Source of the DNA: JACKCP01 sp051744925
GTDB taxonomy: Bacteria > Desulfobacterota > Desulfobacteria > Desulfobacterales > JACKCP01
NCBI GenBank assembly: GCA_051744925.1
Contig: JBNJDM010000003.1
Coordinates: 1 to 64,000, forward strand
DNA: 64,000 nucleotides
Reading direction: 5' to 3'
Shown: piece by piece, positions 50,985 to 59,404 of the stretch
Numbering within the stretch: the stretch's first letter is position 1
Layout: every line of letters starts with the position of its first letter
The notes under the pieces: generated by a model
What the model was told of the DNA's origin: nothing
Database searches by the model: none
What the model saw: only the letters and a program-made list of their open reading frames with translations
Program-made: the position numbers and the translations under genes

Positions 50985-51248
50985 TTAAAGATATTTGTAT
51001 ACATCTTCCAGTGTTAAATCACATGCCAGCATCATTACCTGAATATGGTACAAAAGCTGTGAAATCTCTTCAGCTGTTTTCTCTTTTCCTTCATATTCAG
51101 ATGCAATCCAGACTTCACCGGCTTCTTCTAAAAGCTTTTTCCCTATATTGTGTACTCCGCCATTCAAAGCTTTAACAGTTCCGGAGTCAGGATCGTTATT
51201 TTCTTTTTTCTTTTTAAGTTCTTCAAACAATTCTTCAAATCTTTTCAT
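50985..51248 (-). CDS. hisE: Phosphoribosyl-ATP pyrophosphatase
   Basis: Second step of histidine synthesis: removes pyrophosphate from phosphoribosyl-ATP. It is an 87-residue all-alpha NTP-pyrophosphohydrolase fold with GKKLLEEAGEVWIASEYEGK and EEISQLLYHIQVMM, where the glutamates bind magnesium. It is a stand-alone HisE and not fused to HisI. It lies between a HAD gene and hisG in a compact run. Confidence 0.93.
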   Translation of the reverse strand: MKRFEELFEELKKKKENNDPDSGTVKALNGGVHNIGKKLLEEAGEVWIASEYEGKEKTAEEISQLLYHIQVMMLACDLTLEDVYKYL

Positions 51249-51285
51249 AATTTACCCGAATTTATTTATTTAATTTATCCTGAAT

Positions 51286-51900
51286 TTAGATTTCTATATC
51301 ATTAAAATACTTTTTAATCTTAATTTTAAAATCATCCGGATCTTTGAATAATATTGCATTTATCCCTTTTTCTTCAGCCCTTTTTATATGGGGGTTGTGA
51401 TCATCAATAAAAAGAGTATTCCCCGGATTTTCCCCCATTTTTTCAAGTGCAAGGTCAAACATTTCAGGTTCTTTTTTTGTAATACCGAGATGAAAAGAGT
51501 TGAAAATATTATCAAAATATCTGAAAAAATTGTATTTTTTATCAAGCTCATCAAGCCAGTTTGTCTGGTCGCTTAAAATTGCTGTTTTAATATTTTTCTT
51601 TTTTAACTGTTTTACAAAATCTATCATTTCATCTCTTACAACAAATCTGTCCAGAATAAACTGAGTAAGTTCGCTGTTTGACTCCTTTATACCTGTTTTT
51701 TTCTTAAGAAGATCCCAGAACTGATCAGAATCAGACTCACCTTTTGTAAAACCGCAATCATATACAAGATCGAATGCTGTTTTTTTTAAAGCATCCACCT
51801 CAAAGTCATAATTTTCTGCAAGCTCTGTTATTCCCTGCTTAAAACCTTCCATTGCAAGAACACCGCCGAAATCGATGAGAACAAGTTTTATTTCATTCAT
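51286..51900 (-). CDS. HAD-superfamily phosphatase, subfamily IA-like
   Basis: A 204-residue hydrolase. Motif I is LIDFGGVLAMEG with nucleophile Asp9; the second motif-I Asp is Gly, as in the YihX-like group. Motif II is AILSDQ, motif III is ITKKEPEMF (Lys), and motif IV is LFIDDHNPHIKRAEE. A helical cap lies between motifs I and II. YihX-type members dephosphorylate sugar phosphates. Being 37 nt ahead of hisE, it could serve histidine synthesis as a histidinol-phosphatase, but this is only context. Confidence 0.85.
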   Translation of the reverse strand: MNEIKLVLIDFGGVLAMEGFKQGITELAENYDFEVDALKKTAFDLVYDCGFTKGESDSDQFWDLLKKKTGIKESNSELTQFILDRFVVRDEMIDFVKQLKKKNIKTAILSDQTNWLDELDKKYNFFRYFDNIFNSFHLGITKKEPEMFDLALEKMGENPGNTLFIDDHNPHIKRAEEKGINAILFKDPDDFKIKIKKYFNDIEI

Positions 51901-52030
51901 ACTTTTTCCTGTGTATCTTTTTTTATTAATTGCAAAAAATTTTTTGCCTGAAACCGAAAATAAAATTCTTAAAACACATTATCAGTATCACAGGTTTAAT
52001 TAAAATAAAATCATGTATATATACTGATTA

Positions 52031-52058
52031 AAAAAGGCCTGATTTTATCAGACCTTTT
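52031..52058 (-). terminator. Terminator of the XRE-leuC-leuD run
   Basis: On the minus strand GGTCTGAT pairs with ATCAGGCC (one G-U pair) across an AAA loop and is followed by TTTTTT. It lies about 65 nt after the leuD stop codon. Confidence 0.75.
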
Positions 52059-52120
52059 TTAACTAAACATTTGTTTACAAAAAGAATTTTTATGTTTTTT
52101 AATCAGTAAATCTGCAAAAA

Positions 52121-52645
52121 TTAATAATTTTTATCCGCAAAATCGACCCATCCACCTGAATTAACAAGCTTTTCATCAAAACCTGAAATAGAAAACTTTA
52201 TATGCTTTTTCTTTTTTCCCGATCTTATGGTAAAACTTTTATCTTTCAAATCTGTTTCAAGGTAAACTTCTTTTTCATTTCCAAATTCATCAAACAAAGA
52301 ATCGATTTCTTCCTTTGAAAGACTTACAGCCATCATTCCGCAGTTAAACATATTCTGCCTGAAAATTCTGGCAAAAGACTCGGCAATAACTATATTTATA
52401 CCGTTAACCTCAAAAGCCCATGGAGCATGCTCTCTTGATGATCCGCAACCGAAATTTTCTCTTGTTATTACAACAGATGCATCTTCAATCTGTTTTTTGT
52501 TAAATCCGCTTAAAGTAAGATCTTCAAGCAGATAAGGCTTTAAAGCTTCCTTTGATATCTCAGTAAGATATTTTGCAGGTATAATTTCATCTGTGTTTAT
52601 ATCATCTCTGTTAAGAAATAAAACTTTTCCGTTAAAATTCTTCAT
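52121..52645 (-). CDS. leuD: 3-isopropylmalate dehydratase small subunit-type protein
   Basis: The swivelling small subunit of a hydro-lyase of the LeuCD/homoaconitase group. Motifs are FLNRDDINTDEIIPAKYL, FGCGSSREHAPWAF and SFARIFRQNMFNCG. The 174-residue length is that of the small archaeal/delta-type LeuD. The substrate-specific loop after AKYL reads TEISKEALKPYLLED, and I cannot decide between isopropylmalate, citramalate-type and dimethylmalate substrates. It follows leuC by 12 nt. Confidence 0.87.
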   Translation of the reverse strand: MKNFNGKVLFLNRDDINTDEIIPAKYLTEISKEALKPYLLEDLTLSGFNKKQIEDASVVITRENFGCGSSREHAPWAFEVNGINIVIAESFARIFRQNMFNCGMMAVSLSKEEIDSLFDEFGNEKEVYLETDLKDKSFTIRSGKKKKHIKFSISGFDEKLVNSGGWVDFADKNY

Positions 52646-52657
52646 ATATATAACTCC

Positions 52658-53944
52658 TTAACCTTTAAAAAACGGTGAATTTTCAATAAAGCCTGATATA
52701 GCGGTCTGAGCAGCCGTTGCAGGACTCATAAGATGAACAGTTCCGCCCTTGCCCATTCTTCCGTTAAAATTCCTGTTTGTAGTTGATGCGCAGACTTCAC
52801 CTTCTGCAAGAACACCATTACTCATCCCAAGACATGCTCCGCAGGTCGGGTTTGTAACACAAAACCCCGAATCCATAAAAATCTGAATAATTCCCTTTTC
52901 AAGAGCCTGTTTGTAAACATCGGGTGTTGCAGGAGAAACTATTCCTCTGACATCATCATTAATTTTCTTTCCTTTAAGAACATCTGCTGCTGTTTCAAGA
53001 TCAGAAAGTCTTCCGTTTGTGCATGAACCTATATAAACCTGATCTACTTTTACATCCTTAAACTGACTTACAGGTTTTACCTGGTCAGGTTTAAAACCGT
53101 AAGTCGCCACAGGTTCAACAACAGAAGCATCAATATTTATAACTGAAGTATATTCAGCATCTTCATCAGATATCCATTTGCTATATTGAGCAAGTGCGTC
53201 CTCTTTGGAATCATAATCTTTTTCTATAAAAGGCCAGAGATAATCTACTGTTTTTTCATCAGGACGGCAGATTCCGGAAGTTCCGCCTGCTTCAATTGCC
53301 ATGTTGCAAAGAGTCATTCTTTCTTCCATGTTCATTGAATCTATTACTTCACCTGTAAATTCTATTACTTTATTTGTAGCTCCGTTTACACCTATCTGAC
53401 CGATGAGATATAAAATCACATCTTTGGCATATACACCTTTATTTAAGTTGCCGCTTATTTCGATTTTAACAGTTTCAGGATATTTAAAAGCACACACACC
53501 CTTTAAAATACCTACTTCAAGGTCAGTAGTTCCGACTCCTGCTGCAAAAGCTCCGAAAGCACCGTGGGTGCATGTATGGGAATCACCCATAATAATTGTG
53601 TATCCTGGTCTTGCAAAACCTTTTTCAGGAAAAAGGGCGTGGCAGACACCGTTTCTTCCTATATCAAAAAAATCTTTTATATTATTCTTTTTTGACCAGT
53701 CTCTTAAAATCTTACCCTGAAGAGCAGTTTTTGAATCCTTGGCAGGTGTTACATGATCTATTACAACTTTTATTTTATCAGGATCAAAAACTCTGTTTTT
53801 ACCCCTTCTTTCAAGATCATTAACTGCTATAGGTGTTGTTATTTCATGGCAGAATACCGCATCAAGACGAAGTACATTTACTCCTTCTTCCGGTGTATCT
53901 ACAAGATGAGCATCAAATATTTTTTCAGCTATTGTTTTTCCCAT
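52658..53944 (-). CDS. leuC: 3-isopropylmalate dehydratase large subunit-type protein
   Basis: The [4Fe-4S] large subunit of the LeuCD/homoaconitase group, 428 residues. Cluster cysteines are in IGSCTNGRL and NPTCGACLG. IMGDSHTCTHGAFGAFAAGVGTTD binds substrate and cluster, read in parts. It forms leucine from isopropylmalate if the enzyme is a true LeuC. The short length places it in the HacA/LeuC2 branch, whose members include other 2-hydroxy-acid dehydratases. No leuA or leuB is adjacent. The gene follows an XRE-cupin regulator by 31 nt. Confidence 0.88.
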   Translation of the reverse strand: MGKTIAEKIFDAHLVDTPEEGVNVLRLDAVFCHEITTPIAVNDLERRGKNRVFDPDKIKVVIDHVTPAKDSKTALQGKILRDWSKKNNIKDFFDIGRNGVCHALFPEKGFARPGYTIIMGDSHTCTHGAFGAFAAGVGTTDLEVGILKGVCAFKYPETVKIEISGNLNKGVYAKDVILYLIGQIGVNGATNKVIEFTGEVIDSMNMEERMTLCNMAIEAGGTSGICRPDEKTVDYLWPFIEKDYDSKEDALAQYSKWISDEDAEYTSVINIDASVVEPVATYGFKPDQVKPVSQFKDVKVDQVYIGSCTNGRLSDLETAADVLKGKKINDDVRGIVSPATPDVYKQALEKGIIQIFMDSGFCVTNPTCGACLGMSNGVLAEGEVCASTTNRNFNGRMGKGGTVHLMSPATAAQTAISGFIENSPFFKG

Positions 53945-53975
53945 CTGTAATATAACTCCTTATATTTAATTTTTT

Positions 53976-54563
53976 TTATTTGTTGATAAAAAGTCTTGGC
54001 GGTGTAGTTACCCACATAGCCTTAAGTACATCATTACCGCTGTTTTTAAGTTTATGCGGTATATCTGAAGCAAAAGATACACTGTCACCTTGTTTAAGGT
54101 TATAGTTAAAACCTCCGTATTCCAGTGTACCTTCACCGCTTATAATAAAACCGAGCTCTTTTCCTGCATGTCCGTACTCACTGCTTCCTTTTTCTCCGTT
54201 TTCCGGTATCTCAATAATATATGCCTCTATATCATGGGTTTTTCCTTCTGCAGATATAATTGAAGAAAGCTGCTGATAAGTGATGTCTCCTATAGTTCTT
54301 GTATTTCTTTCATCAGATCTTACAACACTTACTGACCTTTTTTTTCTGTAATCTCTGAAAATATATTCAATATCTACATCTAAAACATCAACAATTGTCA
54401 GAAGAGTATCTATGGAAGGTGATACCTTGTTTCTTTCAATTTGTGATATAAGACTTTCGCTGACCCCGGCCTCTGAGGCAACAGTTTTAAGGGTAAGATT
54501 CTTTTTTTCCCTGATATTTCTGATTTTATTTCCAAAAGGGTATTGCAGCCCAGAATTTATCAT
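53976..54563 (-). CDS. XRE-type regulator with C-terminal cupin domain
   Basis: A 195-residue regulator. The helix-turn-helix at 10-65 reads IRNIREKKNLTLKTVASEAG, then VSESLISQIERNKVSPSIDT. The cupin barrel at about 120-190 (GHAGKELGFIISGEGTLEYG, LKQGDSVSFASDIPHKLKN) probably binds a small effector. The family often controls amino-acid or osmolyte genes. It leads the run with leuC and leuD. The 11-bp direct repeat TAACTTAACCT occurs twice upstream of it, 25 bp apart, and could be its own binding site. Confidence 0.9.
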   Translation of the reverse strand: MINSGLQYPFGNKIRNIREKKNLTLKTVASEAGVSESLISQIERNKVSPSIDTLLTIVDVLDVDIEYIFRDYRKKRSVSVVRSDERNTRTIGDITYQQLSSIISAEGKTHDIEAYIIEIPENGEKGSSEYGHAGKELGFIISGEGTLEYGGFNYNLKQGDSVSFASDIPHKLKNSGNDVLKAMWVTTPPRLFINK

Positions 54564-54598
54564 AACTTAACCTCCTTAAATATTTATTAACTTAACCT
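54563..54598. promoter_or_regulatory. Direct repeat TAACTTAACCT x2, operator candidate
   Basis: TAACTTAACCT at 54563-54573 and 54588-54598, 25 bp start to start, upstream of the XRE-cupin gene. The copy next to the gene also forms its AGGTTA ribosome-site region, so part of the repeat may be coincidence. Confidence 0.35.
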
Positions 54599-54702
54599 GA
54601 AAAAAAAAATCAGGCAAGAACAAATAAAATTTATTGAAATAGGCAAAATTAAATCTTATTAAAGATAAATATTTACAATTTAAATCTATTTAAAGGAAAT
54701 TT

Positions 54703-55620
54703 ATGGATTACCCCGACCTTTCAGTAAAAATAGGAAAAATCACATTAAAAAACCCTGTAATTCCGGCTTCCGGTACTTTCGGTTACGGGCTTGAATACGC
54801 AGATGTTACAGATATTTCAAAACCCGGAGCTATTGTTGTAAAAGGTCTTTCACTTAAACCTTCCAAAGGAAATCCCTCGCCAAGAGTTGTTGAAACTCCT
54901 TCAGGGCTTTTAAATGCTGTAGGTCTTGAAAATATAGGAATAGATGCTTTTATTGAATCAAAACTTCCTGCACTGAAAAAATACAATACACACATAATTA
55001 CAAATTTATACGGTCAGACAGAAGAAGATTACATTAAACTCACAGAAATAATAAACAAAGAACCTGATATTTCAGGAATAGAAGTAAATATATCATGTCC
55101 AAATGTAAAAAAAGGCGGGCTTGCCTTTGGAACTTCGCCTGAAACATGCTTCAGCCTGATATCTGAAATACGAGCCAAAACAGATAAAACTCTTATTGTC
55201 AAACTTACACCTAATGTAACAGATATAAAACCTATTGCTGAAAGTGCTCAAAAGGCAGGTGCAGATGCTGTTTCCCTTATAAATACAATCACAGGAATGG
55301 CAATAGATGTAAAAACAAAAAAACCTCTTCTTGCAAATATTACAGGTGGTCTTTCAGGACCAGCCATACGTCCGGTAGCTCTGAGAATGGTTTATGAAGC
55401 AGCATCAGTTGTAGATATCCCTGTAATCGGGGTCGGAGGAATAACAAACTATAAAGATGCCCTTTCTTTTATTATTGCAGGAGCCACTGCTGTCCAGGTA
55501 GGAACAGGGAATTTTATCAACCCCAAAACCTGCGAAAAAATAATAAATAAAATGTCAAAATATTTAAAAAAACAAAATATAGACTCAATATCCGAACTTA
55601 CAGGATCTTTAATAGTTTAA
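54703..55620 (+). CDS. pyrD: Dihydroorotate dehydrogenase, class 1B catalytic subunit
   Basis: Fourth step of pyrimidine synthesis. The FMN subunit of 305 residues has PVIPASGTFGYGLEY, VEVNISCPNVKKGG (catalytic cysteine in SCPN, as in class 1 enzymes), LIVKLTPNVTDI, VSLINTITGMAID and GVGGITNYKDALSFI. Class 1B enzymes pair with the FAD/iron-sulfur protein PyrK to pass electrons to NAD; pyrK is not in the window. It is divergent from the XRE-cupin gene. AAGGAA precedes the ATG. Confidence 0.94.
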   Translation: MDYPDLSVKIGKITLKNPVIPASGTFGYGLEYADVTDISKPGAIVVKGLSLKPSKGNPSPRVVETPSGLLNAVGLENIGIDAFIESKLPALKKYNTHIITNLYGQTEEDYIKLTEIINKEPDISGIEVNISCPNVKKGGLAFGTSPETCFSLISEIRAKTDKTLIVKLTPNVTDIKPIAESAQKAGADAVSLINTITGMAIDVKTKKPLLANITGGLSGPAIRPVALRMVYEAASVVDIPVIGVGGITNYKDALSFIIAGATAVQVGTGNFINPKTCEKIINKMSKYLKKQNIDSISELTGSLIV

Positions 55621-55759
55621 TACTTCAGGTTTATTTTTGTATCATTTATTCATTTTTTAAAAAACAGGAACACTTTCTTATTGAACACTGATAAAATTAA
55701 TTTAATATTTGTTATTCCTTGAACATATTTAAAATTTACGTTAATAAACAATAACAATG

Positions 55760-55775
55760 TATTCATATATGAATA
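55760..55775. promoter_or_regulatory. 16-bp perfect palindrome upstream of the CHI-like gene
   Basis: TATTCATATATGAATA lies 49 bp before the start codon of the exported chalcone-isomerase-like protein. Its place within the expected promoter suggests an operator. The centre (CATATATG) is simple AT sequence, so chance symmetry is possible. Confidence 0.35.
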
Positions 55776-55824
55776 ACCCTCTACAATCTAATTTTTTATT
55801 ATCTCAAAACAAAGGAGCTGTATT

Positions 55825-56379
55825 ATGAAAAGATTAATGGCTGTTTTAATTATCAGTTTATTGATGTCATCAGGTGTTATGGCACAGGAAGTCGCAGGAG
55901 TTCAATTTCCTGAAAAAACAACTATTTCAGGTAATGAAATGGTTCTTAACGGAGCCGGTGTAAGAAGTAAAATGTTTGTCAAGGTTTATGCCTGCGGTCT
56001 TTATCTTAAGTCAAAAACCAGCAATGCATCAGAAATAATAAATGCTGATGAACCGATGTCGATCAAACTGGTAATTACAACAGGACTTGTTTCAAAAGAA
56101 AAAATGCAGTCTGCTATGACCGAAGGATTTGAATCTTCAACAAACGGCAACACAGAAGCTCTTCAGGACAAAATAGATACTTTCAACAACTGCTTCCGCG
56201 ACGAAATTGTTAAAGAAGATGAATATGTTATGACTTATGTTCCTGAAACAGGTGTTGTAGTTGAAAAAAACGGGACTGAAAAAGGTGTGATCCCGGGAAT
56301 GGACTTTAAAAAAGCTCTTTTTGGAATCTGGCTTGGCGAAGAACCTGCAGACGACAAGCTTAAAAAGAGTCTTATCTAG
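55825..56379 (+). CDS. Exported chalcone-isomerase-like protein
   Basis: A 184-residue periplasmic protein with signal peptide 1-20 (ending VMAQE). EVAGVQFPEKTTISGNEMVL, GAGVRSKMFVKVYACGLYL, and PGMDFKKALFGIWLGEEPAD (a standard ending of bacterial CHI-like proteins) identify the fold. Bacterial members lack known isomerase activity and may bind fatty acids or other lipids. GGAG precedes the ATG. A partial copy of the 28.6-kb repeat begins exactly at its stop codon, followed by a terminator. Confidence 0.9.
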   Translation: MKRLMAVLIISLLMSSGVMAQEVAGVQFPEKTTISGNEMVLNGAGVRSKMFVKVYACGLYLKSKTSNASEIINADEPMSIKLVITTGLVSKEKMQSAMTEGFESSTNGNTEALQDKIDTFNNCFRDEIVKEDEYVMTYVPETGVVVEKNGTEKGVIPGMDFKKALFGIWLGEEPADDKLKKSLI

Positions 56380-56415
56380 TATTTGGCAAAACCGTAATTT
56401 TTTTGTTAAGAAAAT
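56377..56415 (+). repeat. Partial copy of the palindromic repeat (left end)
   Basis: TAGTATTTGGCAAAACCGTA and the AATTTTTTTGTTAAGA after it align with the left end of the 28.6-kb element. Its first three bases are the stop codon of the CHI-like gene, so the insertion or its remnant now supplies the stop. Confidence 0.5.
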
Positions 56416-56427
56416 AGCTAATAAAAT

Positions 56428-56455
56428 GCCGGGTTTTAAGCCCGGCTTTTATTTA
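56428..56455. terminator. Terminator after the CHI-like gene
   Basis: A 6-bp G+C-rich stem GCCGGG/CCCGGC with a 7-nt loop, then TTTTATTTATT. The AAAAT on the left gives partial use on the other strand for the convergent transglutaminase-like gene. Confidence 0.75.
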
Positions 56456-56479
56456 TTCCCCGTTTTTATATAAACCCTG

Positions 56480-57166
56480 TTATTTTTCTAAAAACTCGTC
56501 TTCTGCTTCTTTTGCAAAATCTCCCGAAATCGTAGAATCTACTTTGGTGAAAAGATTTTTGTATACGTCAAGAGAACGCCTTTTTATCTCTTCATAAGGG
56601 AGTTCATCAAAATGTCCAAAGTCTTTGAGATAAGACATATGCTTTCTCCCCTTTTCGTCATACTCATGAAAAAGAGAATCGTTTTCTCCGTCAAAATCAA
56701 GTGGTTTAACCCTGAATTTATCGCAGAGCTCTTTATTAAAGGTCGGAGTAACCTTGATCCATTTATTGTTAAGATAAAGCTCTGTATACCCGTGATAGTA
56801 AAAAGTATCAGTGCCCATAACCTCTTTTAGCCGTTTTGTGGTGAGATGATTTTTCACATCTGCAAGCCCTGGTCTTGCAGGGATCCCCACAGCCTTCAGA
56901 GCTGCACATAAAGCTACAGCCTTTGCAACACAATAACCTTTTTTTCTTTCAATTATTGAACTTGCTTTCATTCCTTGTCTTGTAAAATCGATGTCATACG
57001 GGCTGTAAAAAATTTCATCCCTTACTGCATAAAAAAGAGATACTGCTTTCTGCTTAAGCGTCATATCTTCAGATGTATGTTTTTGGGCAAAATTTTTAAC
57101 AATTTCACTGTCTGAATCCATAAAAAAAGTCGGTTCCAGATAAAACTGCAGATCTTTTTCAGTCAT
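56480..57166 (-). CDS. Transglutaminase-like domain protein
   Basis: A 228-residue cytosolic protein with a papain-like transglutaminase core. The cysteine is in KKGYCVAKAVALCAALKAVG and the histidine in YYHGYTELYLNNKW. The third-position strand reads VTPTFN, so the usual aspartate is Thr. Members with ATPAFN or VTPTFN at this place are common and may use another residue or be inactive. The role may be protein or peptide hydrolysis, but the substrate is unknown. A partial repeat copy lies just upstream. Confidence 0.85.
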   Translation of the reverse strand: MTEKDLQFYLEPTFFMDSDSEIVKNFAQKHTSEDMTLKQKAVSLFYAVRDEIFYSPYDIDFTRQGMKASSIIERKKGYCVAKAVALCAALKAVGIPARPGLADVKNHLTTKRLKEVMGTDTFYYHGYTELYLNNKWIKVTPTFNKELCDKFRVKPLDFDGENDSLFHEYDEKGRKHMSYLKDFGHFDELPYEEIKRRSLDVYKNLFTKVDSTISGDFAKEAEDEFLEK

Positions 57167-57183
57167 ACAAACCCCCTTTTATT

Positions 57184-57224
57184 TAGTAATTGACCGAAAA
57201 CCAGATTTTTTTATTAAGCAACAA
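57184..57224 (+). repeat. Partial copy of the palindromic repeat (left end)
   Basis: TAGTAATTGACCGAAAACCA and the GATTTTTTTATTAAGCAAC after it match the left end of the 28.6-kb element, including the CGAAAAC core. It lies in the short gap between sbcB and the transglutaminase-like gene. Confidence 0.55.
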
Positions 57225-57247
57225 TTTAAAAACAAGCAAAATATATC

Positions 57248-58678
57248 TTAATCAAGGTCAAAGTTATTTATAAGCTCTGATTTCATATTTAAAAGAATCT
57301 CTTTATCATCATTACTTAAATCATTATTTTCCAAAAGCTCTTTTGTTTTAATTAAAGCCTCTTTTGGTGTTAATCTTTTATTACCGAAAAAATCTATGGG
57401 CGCTTCTTTTTCATCAGATGGATTTATTGCTTTAAAATATCTTTTTTTCTCATCTTCTATATCAGGATAATTTTCACAGGGATAGTTTCTGAAAATAAGT
57501 CTTTTTGCAAGAATCTGATTTGTTTTATCAAGCTGGTCAATCATTTTAACTTTATCATCTAAAGGAATTTCATGAAACTTTGAACATTTTATCTGCTCAC
57601 TGTCAGACATAAACCCCCTTTCATAAAGCTTTGCATCAGGATCAACACCTTCAATAACAGGGTATCTGTAATTTATATAATAATTGCAGATATCTTCAAA
57701 AATACTCTGATTTTCACGAAGGTATCTTAAATTGTTATTAAAATTATTAATCTGCTCTGTATTCAGTTTGGACATAAATCTGTCATGAAGAGGAAGTATA
57801 AAAGGAGGTTCCCCGAATTTTTTCCGGATTATATATGAATTTTCTTCGATATTTTCTTTTGTTATATCTGTAATATTATCCAAATCGAGTCTCAGCCATA
57901 AAGTCTGATTGGAATAAGGGACTGATTTACCAAGACAAAGACAGGGAGCCATAAAATTATTCTTTTTACCTATTTTACCGTCCACAAAAAGACCTGCTCT
58001 GTGAATTCCAAGCCTTGACTGAAATGCTTCATTTATGGAATCACATCTTTTTTTATCAAAATTTTTTACAAAAAAATCTGATAAGTATTTCCATACATTT
58101 TTATCCTGTAAAAAAAGTTTTGCAAGGTTAACTGTAGCTTCAACATCAGCAAAAGCATCATGTGCAGCACCTTGTGTCAGAGCATTCAATGAGGCAAGAT
58201 TTTCAAGTTTTAAGGATATTTCATTGTCTTTATAAGGCCATTTAATTAAATCACTGCCTGAAAAAAGGTAATAAAAAATTGCCATTGGATAAATATCCAT
58301 TCTAAAGCAGTTATTCTTAAACTGATGCGTATACGGAGTAAGAAGATTTCTGTAAAAAGCAAATCTTAAAAACTCGTCATCAAAACCAAGAGTATTGTAA
58401 CCAAGAGAGATTGTTCCCGGAGTATTAATCATCTGATGAATTTTATATACAGCCTCAGCTTCTGATATACCCTCTTTGAGCTGTTCAGGAAAAATTTTAT
58501 GAACTAAAAGGGCTTCAGGTGATATAATTATATCATCTCGCAACCTTATATTAAAATTTTCGGTTTCAATGATATTAAAGTCTTTATCAGTCCTTACAGC
58601 AGCAAACTGAATAATCTGATCAAAACATTTATTAAGACCGCTTGTCTCTAAATCATAAAAAAGATAAGTCTGATTCAT
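57248..58678 (-). CDS. sbcB: Exodeoxyribonuclease I
   Basis: A 3'-5' single-strand DNA exonuclease of the DEDDh group, 476 residues. ExoI is FYDLETSGL (Asp, Glu). ExoII is LGYNTLGFDDEFLRF, and ExoIII is AAHDAFADVEATVNLA with the His and Asp. The SH3-like and helical C-terminal parts that form the DNA channel follow (HRAGLFVDGKIGKKNNF). It removes 3' tails and works in recombination and mismatch repair. It follows aat by 21 nt at the end of the clpS-clpA-aat run. The sbcC-sbcD pair lies about 15 kb away on the same strand. Confidence 0.93.
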   Translation of the reverse strand: MNQTYLFYDLETSGLNKCFDQIIQFAAVRTDKDFNIIETENFNIRLRDDIIISPEALLVHKIFPEQLKEGISEAEAVYKIHQMINTPGTISLGYNTLGFDDEFLRFAFYRNLLTPYTHQFKNNCFRMDIYPMAIFYYLFSGSDLIKWPYKDNEISLKLENLASLNALTQGAAHDAFADVEATVNLAKLFLQDKNVWKYLSDFFVKNFDKKRCDSINEAFQSRLGIHRAGLFVDGKIGKKNNFMAPCLCLGKSVPYSNQTLWLRLDLDNITDITKENIEENSYIIRKKFGEPPFILPLHDRFMSKLNTEQINNFNNNLRYLRENQSIFEDICNYYINYRYPVIEGVDPDAKLYERGFMSDSEQIKCSKFHEIPLDDKVKMIDQLDKTNQILAKRLIFRNYPCENYPDIEDEKKRYFKAINPSDEKEAPIDFFGNKRLTPKEALIKTKELLENNDLSNDDKEILLNMKSELINNFDLD

Positions 58679-58699
58679 AAATAACCCGGATTTAAAATT

Positions 58700-59404
58700 T
58701 TAAATTAATTTAAGATCTTTATCAAAATCCCATTTTCCAACAGCATCTGAATAATTACCAAGATACCTGTCAATCAACTTTAAAAACTCTTTTCTTGAAA
58801 TCTCTTCAGCATTAAATCTTGAAAGATTATCTGTAGAAACCTGACAGTCGATTAAAGGAAAACTCCATTTTTCAAGCTGTCTAACAAGATATACAAAACC
58901 GGTTTTGGATGCATCATCTTTTTTTGTAAACATAGACTCACCAAAAAAAATTCTGCCAAGAGATACGCCGTAAAGTCCTCCTGCAAGCTCATTACCGCTC
59001 CATACTTCAACAGAGTGGGCATATCCGAGATTATGTAACCGTGTATATGCATCAATTAGTTCATCTGTTATCCAGGTTTCTTCGCCGTTTCTGATTCTTG
59101 AGTATGCACATTCAGTTATAACGGCCTCAAAGCATGTGTCCATTGTAACTTTAAAATAATTTTTTCTGATTTTTTTTTTGAGTGATTTTGGTATGTGCAA
59201 ATTTTTTACAAAAAGAACCATTCTCGGATCAGGAGACCACCAGAGAATTGGAGTTGAATTGTCATACCATGGGAAAATACCTGTTCTGTAGGCAAGAAGA
59301 AGTCTTTCAGATTCAAGACCTCCCCCCATTGCAAGCAGACCGGATCTGTCAGCAAATTCAGGAGGAGGAAAGGAAATTCTGGAAGTAAGTTCAAAAACAG
59401 GCAT
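58700..59404 (-). CDS. aat: Leucyl/phenylalanyl-tRNA-protein transferase
   Basis: Adds Leu or Phe from charged tRNA to proteins that begin with Lys or Arg, making them N-degrons for ClpS-ClpAP. It is 234 residues. FPPPEFADRSGLLAMGGGLE, YRTGIFPWY, ILWWSPDPRMVLF, LAGGLYGVSLGRIFFGESMF and LIDCQVSTDNL are all diagnostic. Its ATG overlaps the clpA stop (TGATG), so expression is coupled to its partner chaperone. Confidence 0.96.
   Translation of the reverse strand: MPVFELTSRISFPPPEFADRSGLLAMGGGLESERLLLAYRTGIFPWYDNSTPILWWSPDPRMVLFVKNLHIPKSLKKKIRKNYFKVTMDTCFEAVITECAYSRIRNGEETWITDELIDAYTRLHNLGYAHSVEVWSGNELAGGLYGVSLGRIFFGESMFTKKDDASKTGFVYLVRQLEKWSFPLIDCQVSTDNLSRFNAEEISRKEFLKLIDRYLGNYSDAVGKWDFDKDLKLI

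Noticed and set aside
53403..53720. 105-codon plus-strand frame inside leuC
   Set aside because: Exact antisense shadow of a well-conserved gene, with no ribosome site and no recognisable protein.
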